Positions 1-7,448 of a DNA stretch of 21,519 nt are shown one piece after another. The DNA is taken from assembly GCA_023248835.1 (NCBI GenBank), contig JAHFDU010000019.1, forward strand, positions 1 to 21,519, read 5' to 3'. The notes under the pieces are model-generated. The model was not told where the DNA came from. It was given only the letters and a program-made list of their open reading frames with translations, and did no database searches. The stretch comes from Myxococcales bacterium (lineage in GTDB: Bacteria; Myxococcota_A; Polyangia; Palsa-1104). The translations under genes and the position numbers were made by a program. The first letter of the stretch is position 1, and each line of letters opens with the position of its first letter.

Positions 1-156
1 CTCGGCGGCTTCGACTTGGGCTTTGACCGCATCGGATTGCGCCTTGGCAGCGTCGGCACCGCCCTTGGCAGCATCGGCACCGCCCTTGGCGGCATCCATT
101 CCGCCAGACATCGCTGCACAGCCGCTCAGAATCAGAGCCAGTAGGATTTTTCTCAC
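1..156 (-). CDS. Small heptad-repeat lipoprotein, N-terminal part (runs off left edge)
   Basis: The minus strand reads 52 codons from a GTG at 156 to the window edge without a stop. The product begins MRKILLALILSGC, a short signal peptide with one Arg-Lys pair, a hydrophobic core and a lipobox (L-S-G-C, lipidated Cys13). The mature part is almost only Ala, Gly, Lys, Asp and Gln in a seven-residue period (DAAKGGA, DAAKGGA, DAAKAQS, DAVKAQV), which fits an Ala-rich helical or coiled-coil rod of the Lpp type. The GTG start is supported by AAGGGGA about 5 nt upstream and by a promoter-like pair at 202-231. Inference: an outer-membrane-anchored structural lipoprotein. It could also be the leader of a longer protein, because the 3' end is not in the window. 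Confidence 0.72.
   Translation of the reverse strand, partial: MRKILLALILSGCAAMSGGMDAAKGGADAAKGGADAAKAQSDAVKAQVEAAE
43..96 (-). repeat. 21-bp tandem repeat within the lipoprotein gene
   Basis: Two adjacent 21-bp units (43-63 and 64-84) differ at one base, and a third partial unit follows (85-96). They encode the DAAKGGA heptads. Copy number of such in-frame 21-bp units can change by slippage and alter rod length without a frameshift. Confidence 0.8.
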
Positions 157-445
157 CGGGGTCCCCTTGTGTAGTGCCGCCACCTGCGAATCGTCTTTTC
201 AATTGTATCTCTACCGACGGTATGGCGTCAAACCTCTACAGCCTCATGCCTCATCGCCTCATACGACCGCAAGTTGCCGCATCGTCAAAGTACGATCTGG
301 AGCGACGAGCGGCGGGACCAAGAGGGGACGCCGGTGCGCGACGAGGGGTCGGTGTCCTACTCGGCTCGGAGTGGTTCTATTAATTGGCTCGCCGTCGTCG
401 CCAAGCTAAGTTGGGACGGAAGTAGAATCGCCCAGGGAGACGTCA
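157..445. other. Intergenic region between glycosyltransferase and lipoprotein genes
   Basis: About 290 bp without a convincing gene. The only structured signal seen is the minus-strand promoter at 202-231. Short open frames here overlap one another, have no ribosome site and have low-complexity or Arg-rich translations, so none is called. No clear hairpin plus T-run terminator was found after the glycosyltransferase stop at 446. Confidence 0.6.
202..231 (-). promoter_or_regulatory. Sigma70-like promoter for the left-edge lipoprotein
   Basis: On the minus strand TTGACG (226-231) is followed after 18 nt by TACAAT (202-207), each one base from consensus. The predicted transcript would start near 195 and carry a leader of about 40 nt with AAGGGGA before the GTG at 156. 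Confidence 0.55.
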
Positions 446-1696
446 CTATCCCTTAGCCCTGACTTCGCTTGCCAATCGGTAGTACAGCTGGTTGATGCGG
501 CTGACCATCACTTCGACCGGGAAATTGGCGGCAGCAAATTTTCTACCCGCCTCGCCCATCTCGAGGCGGCGCGGTTCGTTGTCGAGGATGCGCAGCACTT
601 TTTCGGCAACATCGGCGGCGTCGTAGGGCCTCGCCAAAAATCCCGAGACGCCGTCTTTGATCGCTTCCGGCGTGCCGTCGAGCGCAAAGCCGACCACCGG
701 TTTGCCGACCGCGGCGGCCTGCGGAATGACGCGCGCCAGCCCTTCGCGAATCGAAGTGTGTACCACCACGTCCATCGCCTGCATCAAGGCCGGCACTTCA
801 TGCGGCGCGACCAGACCGGCGAACACAAAACGGTCACGCAGACCAAGCGCCTGGGTGCGCTGTTCTAGCTCCTGGCGCAAAATGCCGTCGCCCACCAGCA
901 AGAAGCGAGCGCGCGGCTCGGCCTTGGCGATGCGCTTGGTGGCGTCGATAAAATGGTCGTGCCCTTTTTGCAAAAACAAGCGCGCCACTTTTCCCACCAC
1001 CAGGTGTTCAGGTGCAAGGCCGATGCGGCGTTTGGCTTCGGCCACCGAAAGCTCGTCGCGCACGCGCAAGAACGCGTCGATGTGAAAACCGGAAAAGATC
1101 GTGCTGTGCTGCTCCGGCCGCCCAATCCGCGCCGCAATCGCGCCGTTCTTGGTCGCGTCGCATACCGAAATCAGCGCGTGGCTCAGCGGCGCACACATGC
1201 GCTTGAGCGGAATGTAGAGCGCATTCTGCCGCCGCGTCGCGTGGTCGCCAAAGACCAAGCTGTGCAGCGTGTGGACAACGACCGGCGTTCTGGCTGCGTG
1301 CGCCGCAAGTCGCCCGAGAATGCCGGCTTTGGAAGAGTGCGTATGGACAACATCAAAGCAACCACGGCGAATAAAACGGGTGAGTTTGGCAAGCGCAATC
1401 GCGTCGGTGATCGGTACGATCGGACGCACCAATTCCTTCATCAAATGAAAATCCAGCCCTGATTGAAATACCCGGTCGTGCAGATTTCCCTCGGGGCCGT
1501 TGTCGATTCCAGCCAGCAGGGTAACTTTCATTCCCGGCGTGTGCTGCTGACCAAAGCAGGTGAGCAGTGTGTTTTCCTGGGCGCCGCCGACGATGAGACG
1601 AGTGATGATGTGCAAGATTCGCATTTCGCGCCCGGTTTCAGCAAAAGAAGGGGGAACCGGATGAGCAGTCTCTGTAGCGTGCGCGGCGATCAACAT
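446..1696 (-). CDS. Glycosyltransferase family 4 (GT-B fold)
   Basis: A 416-aa GT4-type enzyme expected to move a nucleotide-activated sugar to a glycan or lipid acceptor at the cytoplasmic face of the inner membrane. The N-terminal domain carries MRILHIITRL...GGAQENT and a later VVHTHSSKAGILGR segment. The C-terminal domain has the donor-site pattern GDG (LLVGDG), then HTSIREGLARV, then a PVVGF...GTPEAIKDG stretch, as in WaaG/PimA-like GT4 enzymes. Start choice is open: ATG 1696 follows AGGGAGGGA and gives a 24-residue extension. ATG 1624 starts exactly at the conserved MRILHI but has no visible ribosome site. A TTG at 1732 lies at the edge of decayed RCC1 sequence and is unlikely. Neighbours do not show the acceptor; it may serve the glycan genes further right. 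Confidence 0.95.
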   Translation of the reverse strand: MLIAAHATETAHPVPPSFAETGREMRILHIITRLIVGGAQENTLLTCFGQQHTPGMKVTLLAGIDNGPEGNLHDRVFQSGLDFHLMKELVRPIVPITDAIALAKLTRFIRRGCFDVVHTHSSKAGILGRLAAHAARTPVVVHTLHSLVFGDHATRRQNALYIPLKRMCAPLSHALISVCDATKNGAIAARIGRPEQHSTIFSGFHIDAFLRVRDELSVAEAKRRIGLAPEHLVVGKVARLFLQKGHDHFIDATKRIAKAEPRARFLLVGDGILRQELEQRTQALGLRDRFVFAGLVAPHEVPALMQAMDVVVHTSIREGLARVIPQAAAVGKPVVGFALDGTPEAIKDGVSGFLARPYDAADVAEKVLRILDNEPRRLEMGEAGRKFAAANFPVEVMVSRINQLYYRLASEVRAKG

Positions 1697-1726
1697 TCCC
1701 TCCCTAGGCGAGAAGAAATTCTTATA
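1697..1726 (-). promoter_or_regulatory. Ribosome site and possible -10 box for the GT4 gene
   Basis: On the minus strand TATAAG (1721-1726) lies upstream of AGGGAGGGA (1697-1705), which directly precedes the ATG at 1696. No good -35 box was seen. The Shine-Dalgarno-like tract sits close to the ATG, but it is the only strong one near any candidate start. Confidence 0.33.
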
Positions 1727-1760
1727 GCACAAGCGCGCGTTTCAGTTGCCGGGCTTTCGC

Positions 1761-1834
1761 TGGGGCAACACTATGGCCAGCTCGGCAACGGCACCACCAC
1801 CGACAGCCACGTCCCGGTGGATGTGACGTTCTAA
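1761..1834 (+). pseudogene. Remnant of the 3' end of an RCC1-repeat gene
   Basis: Reading from 1772 to the TAA at 1832-1834 gives YGQLGNGTTTDSHVPVDVTF. This matches the last 20 residues of the intact RCC1 lipoprotein (ending at 3511) at 16 of 20 positions. At the DNA level 51 of 63 bases match by my hand alignment. Just upstream, CGCTGGGGCAAC resembles the repeat's TGCTGGGGC, but about 4 bp are missing between it and the conserved Tyr codon, so the frame is broken. Nothing like an RCC1 gene start lies upstream because the GT4 gene begins there. It looks like what is left of a tandem second copy after deletion. Confidence 0.78.
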
Positions 1835-1879
1835 TTTTTTTCTCGACTTCTCGTCGAAAACGGCTTATGCGGCTGAGTT

Positions 1880-3511
1880 ATGAGCCAAGCGAACCCCATC
1901 GGAACCGCGTTGTTGGTCGCACTCGTTGTCTCTGCCTGCGTTCCCGACAAGAAAGGTCCGCCAGTGATCACGACCGATCCTGGACTCGACGCGACGATCG
2001 GCCCCAACCCGGTCGACATGGCGGCGGGAAACTGCGGCAGTCTCGACGAAGTACGTAATTGCGGCAGCTGCGGCAACGATTGCACCAAACTCAAGCATGT
2101 CGTCACCGCAGGCTGTGTCAATCGCGCCTGCGTTGCGCTCAAGTGTGCTCCCGGCAAGGCCCACTGTTCGGGCAATCCAGGTGACGGCTGCGAAAGCGAT
2201 CTGACCACCGCCCAGCATTGCGGCAGTTGCGAAAATTCTTGCCCAACCGGTGGCGCGATTTGTGATCTGACCAGCCTCGAGCCAACTTGCGCTTGCAAAG
2301 ACGGCGACCATGCCTGCGGCAACACCTGCGTCGCCAATGACATCAAGTCGTGCGGTCCGTCGTGCGAAGTGTGCAGTCCACCCGCAAGTCACGGCAGCGT
2401 TAGTTGCAACGGCCTTGGCTGCGTCTCGAGTTGTGACGTTGGCTACCACTTCGACGGTTCGGCTTGTGTCCTCATCCCCGGCGTGCGCTCGGTCGCGGCG
2501 GGCAGCTATCACACTTGCATCGTCAACGATTCCGGCGCCGTGCAGTGCTGGGGCCTGAACGGGAGTGGTCAGCTTGGCAACGGTACGCTTACCACCAGCA
2601 AGACCCCGGTTGCGGTCACCGGCCTGTCCTCGAACGTCACCGCAATCAGCGCCGGCGGCTCTGAGACTTGTGCGCTTTTAAACACTGGCGGGGTCAAGTG
2701 TTGGGGCATCATCGGCGGCAACACTCCCACCGACATCTCTGGGCTTACCTCTGGCGTCGCCGTAATCGCCGTCGGCGCCTATCATGTCTGCGCGGTGCTC
2801 TCGACCGGCGCCGCCAAATGCTGGGGTGATAACACTTTCGCTCAGCTCGGCAATGGGCTCTCCGGCACCAGCACCATGATTCCAGTCGATGTCTCAGGGC
2901 TCTCCTCAGGAGTGTCAACCATTGCCGCCGGCACCTATCATACTTGCGCGTTGTTGCATTCGGGCGGTATCAAGTGCTGGGGCGGCAACTCGTACGGGGA
3001 AATCGGCAATGGTACCAATGCCAGTTCCAAGACTCCGGTCGATGTCTCAGGACTCACTGCCGGCGCCGCCGCGGTCAGCGCCGGCAGCTACCTTACCTGC
3101 GCGCTGACCACCGCGGGAACGGCAAAATGCTGGGGCTATGGCGTCGCCGGTGCACTTGGCAACGGTGTGTCAAGCAGCAGCCAGACACCGGTCAATGTCA
3201 GCGGAATTTCTACTGCCGTGTCATTGAGCGCGCAAGGCAGCCACGCCTGCGCCGTGCTTTCGAGCGGAGCGCTTAAGTGCTGGGGATACAATACATACGG
3301 CGAACTCGGCAACAACATGACCTCTTCCAGCAACGTTCCAGTCGACGTCACCGGCCTGTCTTCGAGCGTCGCAGCTGCCGCCACTGGCAACTACCATAGC
3401 TGCGGCCTACTCACCGATGGAAAACTCAAGTGCTGGGGCTACAACCAATACGGCGCTCTCGGCACCGGAACCACCACCGATAGCCACATCCCGGTGGATG
3501 TCGCGTTTTAG
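1880..3511 (+). CDS. Cys-rich, seven-repeat RCC1-like surface lipoprotein
   Basis: 543 aa. Residues 1-20 form a lipoprotein signal (hydrophobic ALLVALVVSAC, lipidated Cys20), so export to the envelope is expected. Residues about 51-200 are Cys-rich with CGSCGNDC and CGSCENSC units, a style common in deltaproteobacterial surface proteins, probably disulfide-stabilised. Residues about 202-543 hold seven RCC1/BLIP-II-type repeats, each with a core like AAGxYHTCALLxxGxxKCWGxNxYGxLGNG. Both Cys of each core are kept, suggesting one disulfide per blade of a seven-bladed propeller. Repeat 2 is shorter, lacking the LGNG turn. Role unknown; RCC1-fold proteins usually bind partners. The stop overlaps the convergent PBP1A stop by 4 bp. 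The ATG at 1880 is chosen because it gives a complete signal peptide; no strong ribosome site is visible. Confidence 0.95.
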   Translation: MSQANPIGTALLVALVVSACVPDKKGPPVITTDPGLDATIGPNPVDMAAGNCGSLDEVRNCGSCGNDCTKLKHVVTAGCVNRACVALKCAPGKAHCSGNPGDGCESDLTTAQHCGSCENSCPTGGAICDLTSLEPTCACKDGDHACGNTCVANDIKSCGPSCEVCSPPASHGSVSCNGLGCVSSCDVGYHFDGSACVLIPGVRSVAAGSYHTCIVNDSGAVQCWGLNGSGQLGNGTLTTSKTPVAVTGLSSNVTAISAGGSETCALLNTGGVKCWGIIGGNTPTDISGLTSGVAVIAVGAYHVCAVLSTGAAKCWGDNTFAQLGNGLSGTSTMIPVDVSGLSSGVSTIAAGTYHTCALLHSGGIKCWGGNSYGEIGNGTNASSKTPVDVSGLTAGAAAVSAGSYLTCALTTAGTAKCWGYGVAGALGNGVSSSSQTPVNVSGISTAVSLSAQGSHACAVLSSGALKCWGYNTYGELGNNMTSSSNVPVDVTGLSSSVAAAATGNYHSCGLLTDGKLKCWGYNQYGALGTGTTTDSHIPVDVAF

Positions 3512-5892
3512 TTTTCTTGCTCGTTCATGAAATTGTCGGGATTGGCTTCGCCTGCGGCGGCAGTCTCTTTCGGCTCGGTGCCGGCGAGAAAATATTCGTC
3601 GATCGCATTGGCGGCGCCCGGCTCGGCCAACAGTCCCGAGGCTGGATCGATCTTGGCGACGACAATTCCGGGCGGCTGAGCAAACGGCCGTGGCGGTTTG
3701 CCTTTGAGCGCGCCCTGCATGATGTCGAGCCAAATCGGCAGTGCGGCGCGCGAGCCCTGTTCGCCGCGGCCGAGTTCGCGCATGTCGTCAAAACCGACCC
3801 AGACGCTCACCACCAAATCGGGAGTGAAGCCGACAAACCAGGCGTCCTTGCGCGAATTGGTGGTGCCGGTTTTTCCTGCCGCCGGCCGGCCGAGTTTGCC
3901 GCGCGCCGAGGCTGCGGTGCCCTCTTCGATCACCGACGTCATCATCGAGGTCACCAAGAATGCCACTTCCGGTTTGACCGCTTCGGTTGAGGTTTCGCTC
4001 TCGCCGTCGAACGGCGCGTCCCCAATTTTCTGAATAAAGCGCAGCGCCCGGCGCTGTCCCTGCGCGGCAAAGGTCGCGTAGGCATCGGCCATTTCGAGCG
4101 GCGTCACCGCGGAGGCGCCAAGCGCGATCGACGGCGTCGCCTCGAGATGCGATTCGATGCCCATGTTTTTTGCAAGTTCTGCGACGACTTCCGGCGAAAT
4201 GCCACCGCGCTCGACGTCGACCAGCTGCGATGCCACGGTGTTGAGCGATCGGGCCAGCGCGGTGCGCAGTCGCACCGGGCCGAGATATTCTTCCTTCTCG
4301 GCGTTTTGCGGTTTCCACGGCGCCATCCCGGGCTGGGTGTAGACTTGCGGCCCATCGACCAGCACCGACGCCGGGGTGAAGCGTTCCGATCCAAACGCCG
4401 CGGCATAGACGAACGGTTTGAACGCCGACCCGGGTTGGCGCTGCGCCACCCGAGCGCGATTAAAACTGCCCTGGCGAAAACCGTAACCGCCCACCATCGC
4501 TTTGACTTGTCGCGTTTCCGGATCGATCACCACCGCGGCGGCTTGCGGTCCGAGTTCGAGCGCCAACATTGGCACCGGACGTTCGTCGATCGATTTGTGG
4601 TCTAAAATACGCACCCGAATCACATCGCCCGGCGAGAAACACTTTTCTGGCGGCAGTTTTTTTGGGTTGTAGCGATCGGCGATAAGCGGTAGTGGCAGCA
4701 CGCCGGTCGACTTGCCGAGTGAAACCAGAAAGCCGCCCTCTTCTTTCGACACTTCGGTCACCACACCGTCGACGATCTTGTCCATGCCCGGCTCGTCGCC
4801 GTAGTCGCGCACCAGTTGTTTGACGTGGGCGTCGAACGCTTTTCCGGAAAGGTGCGCAAGCGGCTTGCGATAGCCGTGCCTCTCGTCGAGATTTTGCAAT
4901 CCCTTTTCCACCGCTTCGCGAGTCAATTTCTGAATTCGCGCATCACAAGTGGTCACTACATTGAGACCAAGCGTCGCCACCTCCTTGGCACCAAACCGAT
5001 CGTCGAGAACTTTTCTCACCTGGTCGACGAACTCGGGCGCACTGCCAAGATAGGGGTTGGCGTTTTTCACTAGGCGAATCGGCGCGCGCGCAAATTTCTC
5101 TGCCTCGGCTTCAGTGAGGTGGTGGTAGCGCACCATTTGCGAAAGCACATATTTCTGCCGCTCTTTGGCGCGATCGGGATGTTTCACCGGATCAATGTTG
5201 AATCCTTTGGGAAGCGAAGCCAGCACCGCCGCCTCTCCGGCATCGACGTCGGAAATCGATTTACCAAAATAAAAGCACGACGCCTCTTCGACGCCAAAAC
5301 GCTGATAGGGAAACGCGATCTGGTTCAAGTAAATGGTGAGAATTTCGTCCTTGCTGAGCGACTGCTCGAGGCGGCGAGCCAGGATCATCTCTTGAATTTT
5401 TCGCTTGAGGGTACGGGCGTTGGTTTTGAGCAGCACGTTGCGCACCAACTGCTGGGTCAGCGTCGAAGCGCCTTGCATCCGTCCGCCCGGCTTGAGGTCG
5501 TAGAGTAGCGCGCGCAGCATGCCCCAGTAACTTAGGCCAGCGTGCTCAAAGAAGCCGGCGTCTTCGGCATCGATGAGAGCATGCATCATGACGTCGGGAA
5601 TTTTTTGCCGCGGCACTACGGTTCGTCGCTCCTCAAAGATTTCGCCGATGAGCTCGCCGTCTTGCGCAAGAACGTGGGTGACTACTTTGGGTTTGTAGTC
5701 GGCGGCGCGATCAAGCCGCGGCAAATCGGGATCGCTGGCGTAGACCAGCCACACTGCAGCGATGCCGCCCGCCCCCAGCACCGCAACCGTGAGGCCAATC
5801 AAAAACAGCGCGCGCAAAATCCGCCACGGCGACGACGACGTCAGCCCTCGCAGCCGCAAAGTGTGCCCCGACTTCATGTCGCGCAAGCCCAT
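3508..5892 (-). CDS. mrcA: Penicillin-binding protein 1A, bifunctional murein synthase
   Basis: 794 aa. Polymerises lipid II into glycan strands and crosslinks them in the periplasm. Order: cytoplasmic basic N-terminus, a membrane segment at about 25-51, then a GT51 transglycosylase domain with catalytic Glu110 in EDAGFFEHAG and GASTLTQQLVRN (about 141-152). An OB-like insert follows at about 370-450, as in E. coli PBP1a. The transpeptidase domain has SAFK (Ser489, Lys492), SLN (549-551) and KTGT (674-677). All catalytic motifs are intact. The C-terminus is a short acidic tail. Start: ATG 5892 has no ribosome site but follows a TACAAT box by 5 nt, so a leaderless mRNA is possible; ATG 5877 is an alternative. 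The gene stands alone, with divergent and convergent neighbours. Confidence 0.98.
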   Translation of the reverse strand: MGLRDMKSGHTLRLRGLTSSSPWRILRALFLIGLTVAVLGAGGIAAVWLVYASDPDLPRLDRAADYKPKVVTHVLAQDGELIGEIFEERRTVVPRQKIPDVMMHALIDAEDAGFFEHAGLSYWGMLRALLYDLKPGGRMQGASTLTQQLVRNVLLKTNARTLKRKIQEMILARRLEQSLSKDEILTIYLNQIAFPYQRFGVEEASCFYFGKSISDVDAGEAAVLASLPKGFNIDPVKHPDRAKERQKYVLSQMVRYHHLTEAEAEKFARAPIRLVKNANPYLGSAPEFVDQVRKVLDDRFGAKEVATLGLNVVTTCDARIQKLTREAVEKGLQNLDERHGYRKPLAHLSGKAFDAHVKQLVRDYGDEPGMDKIVDGVVTEVSKEEGGFLVSLGKSTGVLPLPLIADRYNPKKLPPEKCFSPGDVIRVRILDHKSIDERPVPMLALELGPQAAAVVIDPETRQVKAMVGGYGFRQGSFNRARVAQRQPGSAFKPFVYAAAFGSERFTPASVLVDGPQVYTQPGMAPWKPQNAEKEEYLGPVRLRTALARSLNTVASQLVDVERGGISPEVVAELAKNMGIESHLEATPSIALGASAVTPLEMADAYATFAAQGQRRALRFIQKIGDAPFDGESETSTEAVKPEVAFLVTSMMTSVIEEGTAASARGKLGRPAAGKTGTTNSRKDAWFVGFTPDLVVSVWVGFDDMRELGRGEQGSRAALPIWLDIMQGALKGKPPRPFAQPPGIVVAKIDPASGLLAEPGAANAIDEYFLAGTEPKETAAAGEANPDNFMNEQEN

Positions 5893-5897
5893 TTAGA

Positions 5898-5903
5898 ATT
5901 GTA
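5898..5903 (-). promoter_or_regulatory. Possible -10 box giving a leaderless PBP1A transcript
   Basis: TACAAT on the minus strand ends 5 nt before the PBP1A ATG at 5892, so a start site 6-8 nt downstream would fall on or next to the ATG. No recognisable -35 hexamer was found 16-19 nt upstream. Confidence 0.3.
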
Positions 5904-6009
5904 CGCAGTCTACCGCGCCAAACTTCCCAGACCAAACAATGACCAAGGTAATAGGAGGAATCGTAAAACCGATCACCCGGAGCGTAGTCGCAGGCGTATA
6001 CTGGTTGCT

Positions 6010-6201
6010 GTGCTAGCGGTTGCCAAATCTGACGCGCTTGCTCGCGAAGTCGCGAAGCTGCAAAAAGATCTTGCGCCGAAACTTCGTCACATCGAGCCGG
6101 AAGATCTCCATTTGATTTTATGGTCGATTTTGCGCCGCAAATATGGTGGTCACTATCGCTTCCTGTTGCGAAAACGACGTGGTGGCGGCTATGTCTTTTG
6201 A
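6010..6201 (+). CDS. Small unknown protein overlapping the nucleotidyltransferase gene
   Basis: 63 aa from a GTG at 6010. No family recognised. The product is a charged helix-rich protein: AREVAKLQKDLAPKLRHIEPEDLH, then a hydrophobic LILWSILRRKYGG and a basic Gly-rich tail LLRKRRGGGYVF. Its last 11 bases overlap the start of the downstream nucleotidyltransferase (ATG at 6191), which suggests translational coupling. TATACT (5997-6002) lies 7 nt before the GTG, so a leaderless transcript is conceivable. The frame is open further upstream, but there it crosses the PBP1A gene on the other strand. Small size, basic tail and tight overlap would fit an antitoxin-like or RNA/DNA-binding partner, but this is inference from layout. 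It may not be a gene. Confidence 0.45.
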   Translation: MLAVAKSDALAREVAKLQKDLAPKLRHIEPEDLHLILWSILRRKYGGHYRFLLRKRRGGGYVF

Positions 6202-6661
6202 AGAGCGCATTCTCGTCGCCATCGCCGCGGCTGCCGCCAAAGTGAAGCTCGAGTGCGTGCTCATCGGCAACGCAGCGGCCGCCCTTCATGACGTGCCGCT
6301 GACGACGCAAGACATTGATCTTTTCATTCGAGACACCAAACTCAATCGCGCAAAAGTCAAAGCGCTTGCAAAGTTGCTAGGCGGCAATGCCAGTCAGCCG
6401 TTTTTGCCAATCTCGAAAATGATGCGGGTGACTACGCCGGACGTGGTGGTGGATTTCGTCGTTCAACTCACGAGTGGAAAGAAGTTCGAATCATTTCGAG
6501 CAAGATCCACTCGCATCAAAATCGGCAGCGTGGCGATGTCGGTCGCATCACTTGACGACATCATCGAGAGCAAAACGGCGGCCGATCGCGACAAAGACCG
6601 GGCGATGCTCCCCCTTTTGCGCAGCGTGCGCGATGCCAAACGGGCACTGACGAAAAAGTAA
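6191..6661 (+). CDS. Stand-alone MNT-type nucleotidyltransferase (AbiEii/DUF6036-like)
   Basis: 156 aa. The N-terminal half has the polymerase-beta-type nucleotidyltransferase signature: GNAAAALHD (Gly26, Asn27), the metal-binding pair DID (Asp41, Asp43) and a third acidic residue in VVVDFVV (Asp88). The C-terminal SLDDIIESKTAADRDKDRAMLP matches the SK.AA.R.KD block of AbiEii-like and related uncharacterised nucleotidyltransferases. In known relatives such domains transfer a nucleotide to protein or RNA, often as toxins or as antitoxins to HEPN partners. No HEPN gene is beside it; the only close partner is the small ORF it overlaps by 11 bp. The first Gly-Gly/Gly-Ser of the family is Gly-Asn here. 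ATG 6191 is chosen because residues before it are not family-like. The gene converges on pyrH with a 4-bp gap. Confidence 0.85.
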   Translation: MSFEERILVAIAAAAAKVKLECVLIGNAAAALHDVPLTTQDIDLFIRDTKLNRAKVKALAKLLGGNASQPFLPISKMMRVTTPDVVVDFVVQLTSGKKFESFRARSTRIKIGSVAMSVASLDDIIESKTAADRDKDRAMLPLLRSVRDAKRALTKK

Positions 6662-6665
6662 ATGT

Positions 6666-7448
6666 TTACCATTCGCGCTCTGCGTCGTCGGTGACCAGGG
6701 TTCCGATCGCTTCGCCGTCGACGACGCGGCGGATGTTGCCACGGGTGCGCAGGTCGAAAACGATGATGTCGAGTTTGTTGTCGCGGCAAAGTGAAATCGC
6801 AGTTGAGTCCATCACTTTCAAATTGCGCTGTAATACTTCGATGTAAGACAACTTGCGAAAGCGCTGCGCAGTCGGATCTTTGGATGGATCGCGATCATAT
6901 ACTCCGTCGACTTTGGTCGCCTTGAGCACCACGTCGGCGTGGATCTCCATCGCTCGCAAACTCGCCGCGGTGTCGGTGGTGAAATAGGGATTGCCGGTGC
7001 CGGCAGCAAAAATCACCACGCGACCCTTTTCAAGATGGCGCATGGCGCGACGCCGAATGTAGGGCTCGCACAGCTCCTGCATTTCGATCGCCGACAAGAC
7101 GCGGGTGGTGCACTGGTGGCGCTCGAGCGCGTCCTGGAGCGCGAGTGAATTGAGCACGGTGGCGAGCATGCCCATGTAGTCAGCATTGGCTCGATCCATG
7201 CCATGCGCCGACGCTTTGAGGCCGCGAAAAATATTGCCGCCGCCGATGACGATCGCCATCTCTACCCCGAGCGCGTGCACTTCCGCGACTTCGGCGGCGA
7301 TGTTCTCGAGCATGGTCGGGTCAATGCCCGAGCCGCCCTGCCCCATCAGCGCTTCGCCCGAAAGTTTCAAAAGAATGCGTTTGAATCGCGGCGCCTGGGG
7401 CGGGCGTGCAGTTCCAGAGCGACGTTCGACTTCGCTGGGCTCGGCCAT
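6666..7448 (-). CDS. pyrH: Uridylate kinase (UMP kinase)
   Basis: 260 aa. Phosphorylates UMP to UDP with ATP in the cytoplasm, feeding pyrimidine nucleotides and UDP-sugars; the bacterial enzyme is a hexamer of the amino-acid-kinase fold. Signatures: KRILLKLSGEAL (23-34), GGGNIFRG (69-76), ANADYMGMLATV (about 88-99), GTGNPYFTTDTAA (150-162), KATKVDGVYDRDP and MDSTAISLC. The ATG at 7448 leaves a 22-residue polar extension before the conserved core. The frame stays open upstream through the inverted-repeat region, but that translation is low complexity (TPTPTPT) and is rejected. Unlike the usual tsf-pyrH-frr order, the gene sits alone between the nucleotidyltransferase and an SDR operon. Confidence 0.98.
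   Translation of the reverse strand: MAEPSEVERRSGTARPPQAPRFKRILLKLSGEALMGQGGSGIDPTMLENIAAEVAEVHALGVEMAIVIGGGNIFRGLKASAHGMDRANADYMGMLATVLNSLALQDALERHQCTTRVLSAIEMQELCEPYIRRRAMRHLEKGRVVIFAAGTGNPYFTTDTAASLRAMEIHADVVLKATKVDGVYDRDPSKDPTAQRFRKLSYIEVLQRNLKVMDSTAISLCRDNKLDIIVFDLRTRGNIRRVVDGEAIGTLVTDDAEREW

Noticed and set aside
1835..1879. Hairpin TCGAC...GTCGA next to a T run
   Set aside because: The T run precedes the stem on the plus strand and becomes A on the minus strand, so it is not an intrinsic terminator in either direction.
2500..3500. Regularly spaced similar segments that could be taken for a CRISPR-like or DNA repeat array
   Set aside because: They are protein-level RCC1 repeats with variable DNA and no constant spacer length.
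3517..3990. 157-aa plus-strand open frame antisense to the PBP1A C-terminus
   Set aside because: PBP1A motifs (KTGT and flanks) are intact on the other strand; the frame has no ribosome site or recognisable family.
5939..6016. 25-codon ORF (MTKVIGG...) containing a strong AGGAGGA tract at 5954-5960
   Set aside because: The AGGAGGA lies inside this frame and has no ATG, GTG or TTG at a usable distance. The peptide shows no family features and ends inside the better candidate ORF at 6010.
5711..6310. 199-aa minus-strand open frame across the PBP1A start and nucleotidyltransferase
   Set aside because: It is antisense to the nucleotidyltransferase and overlaps PBP1A in another frame; composition is Arg/Ala/His-rich without motifs.
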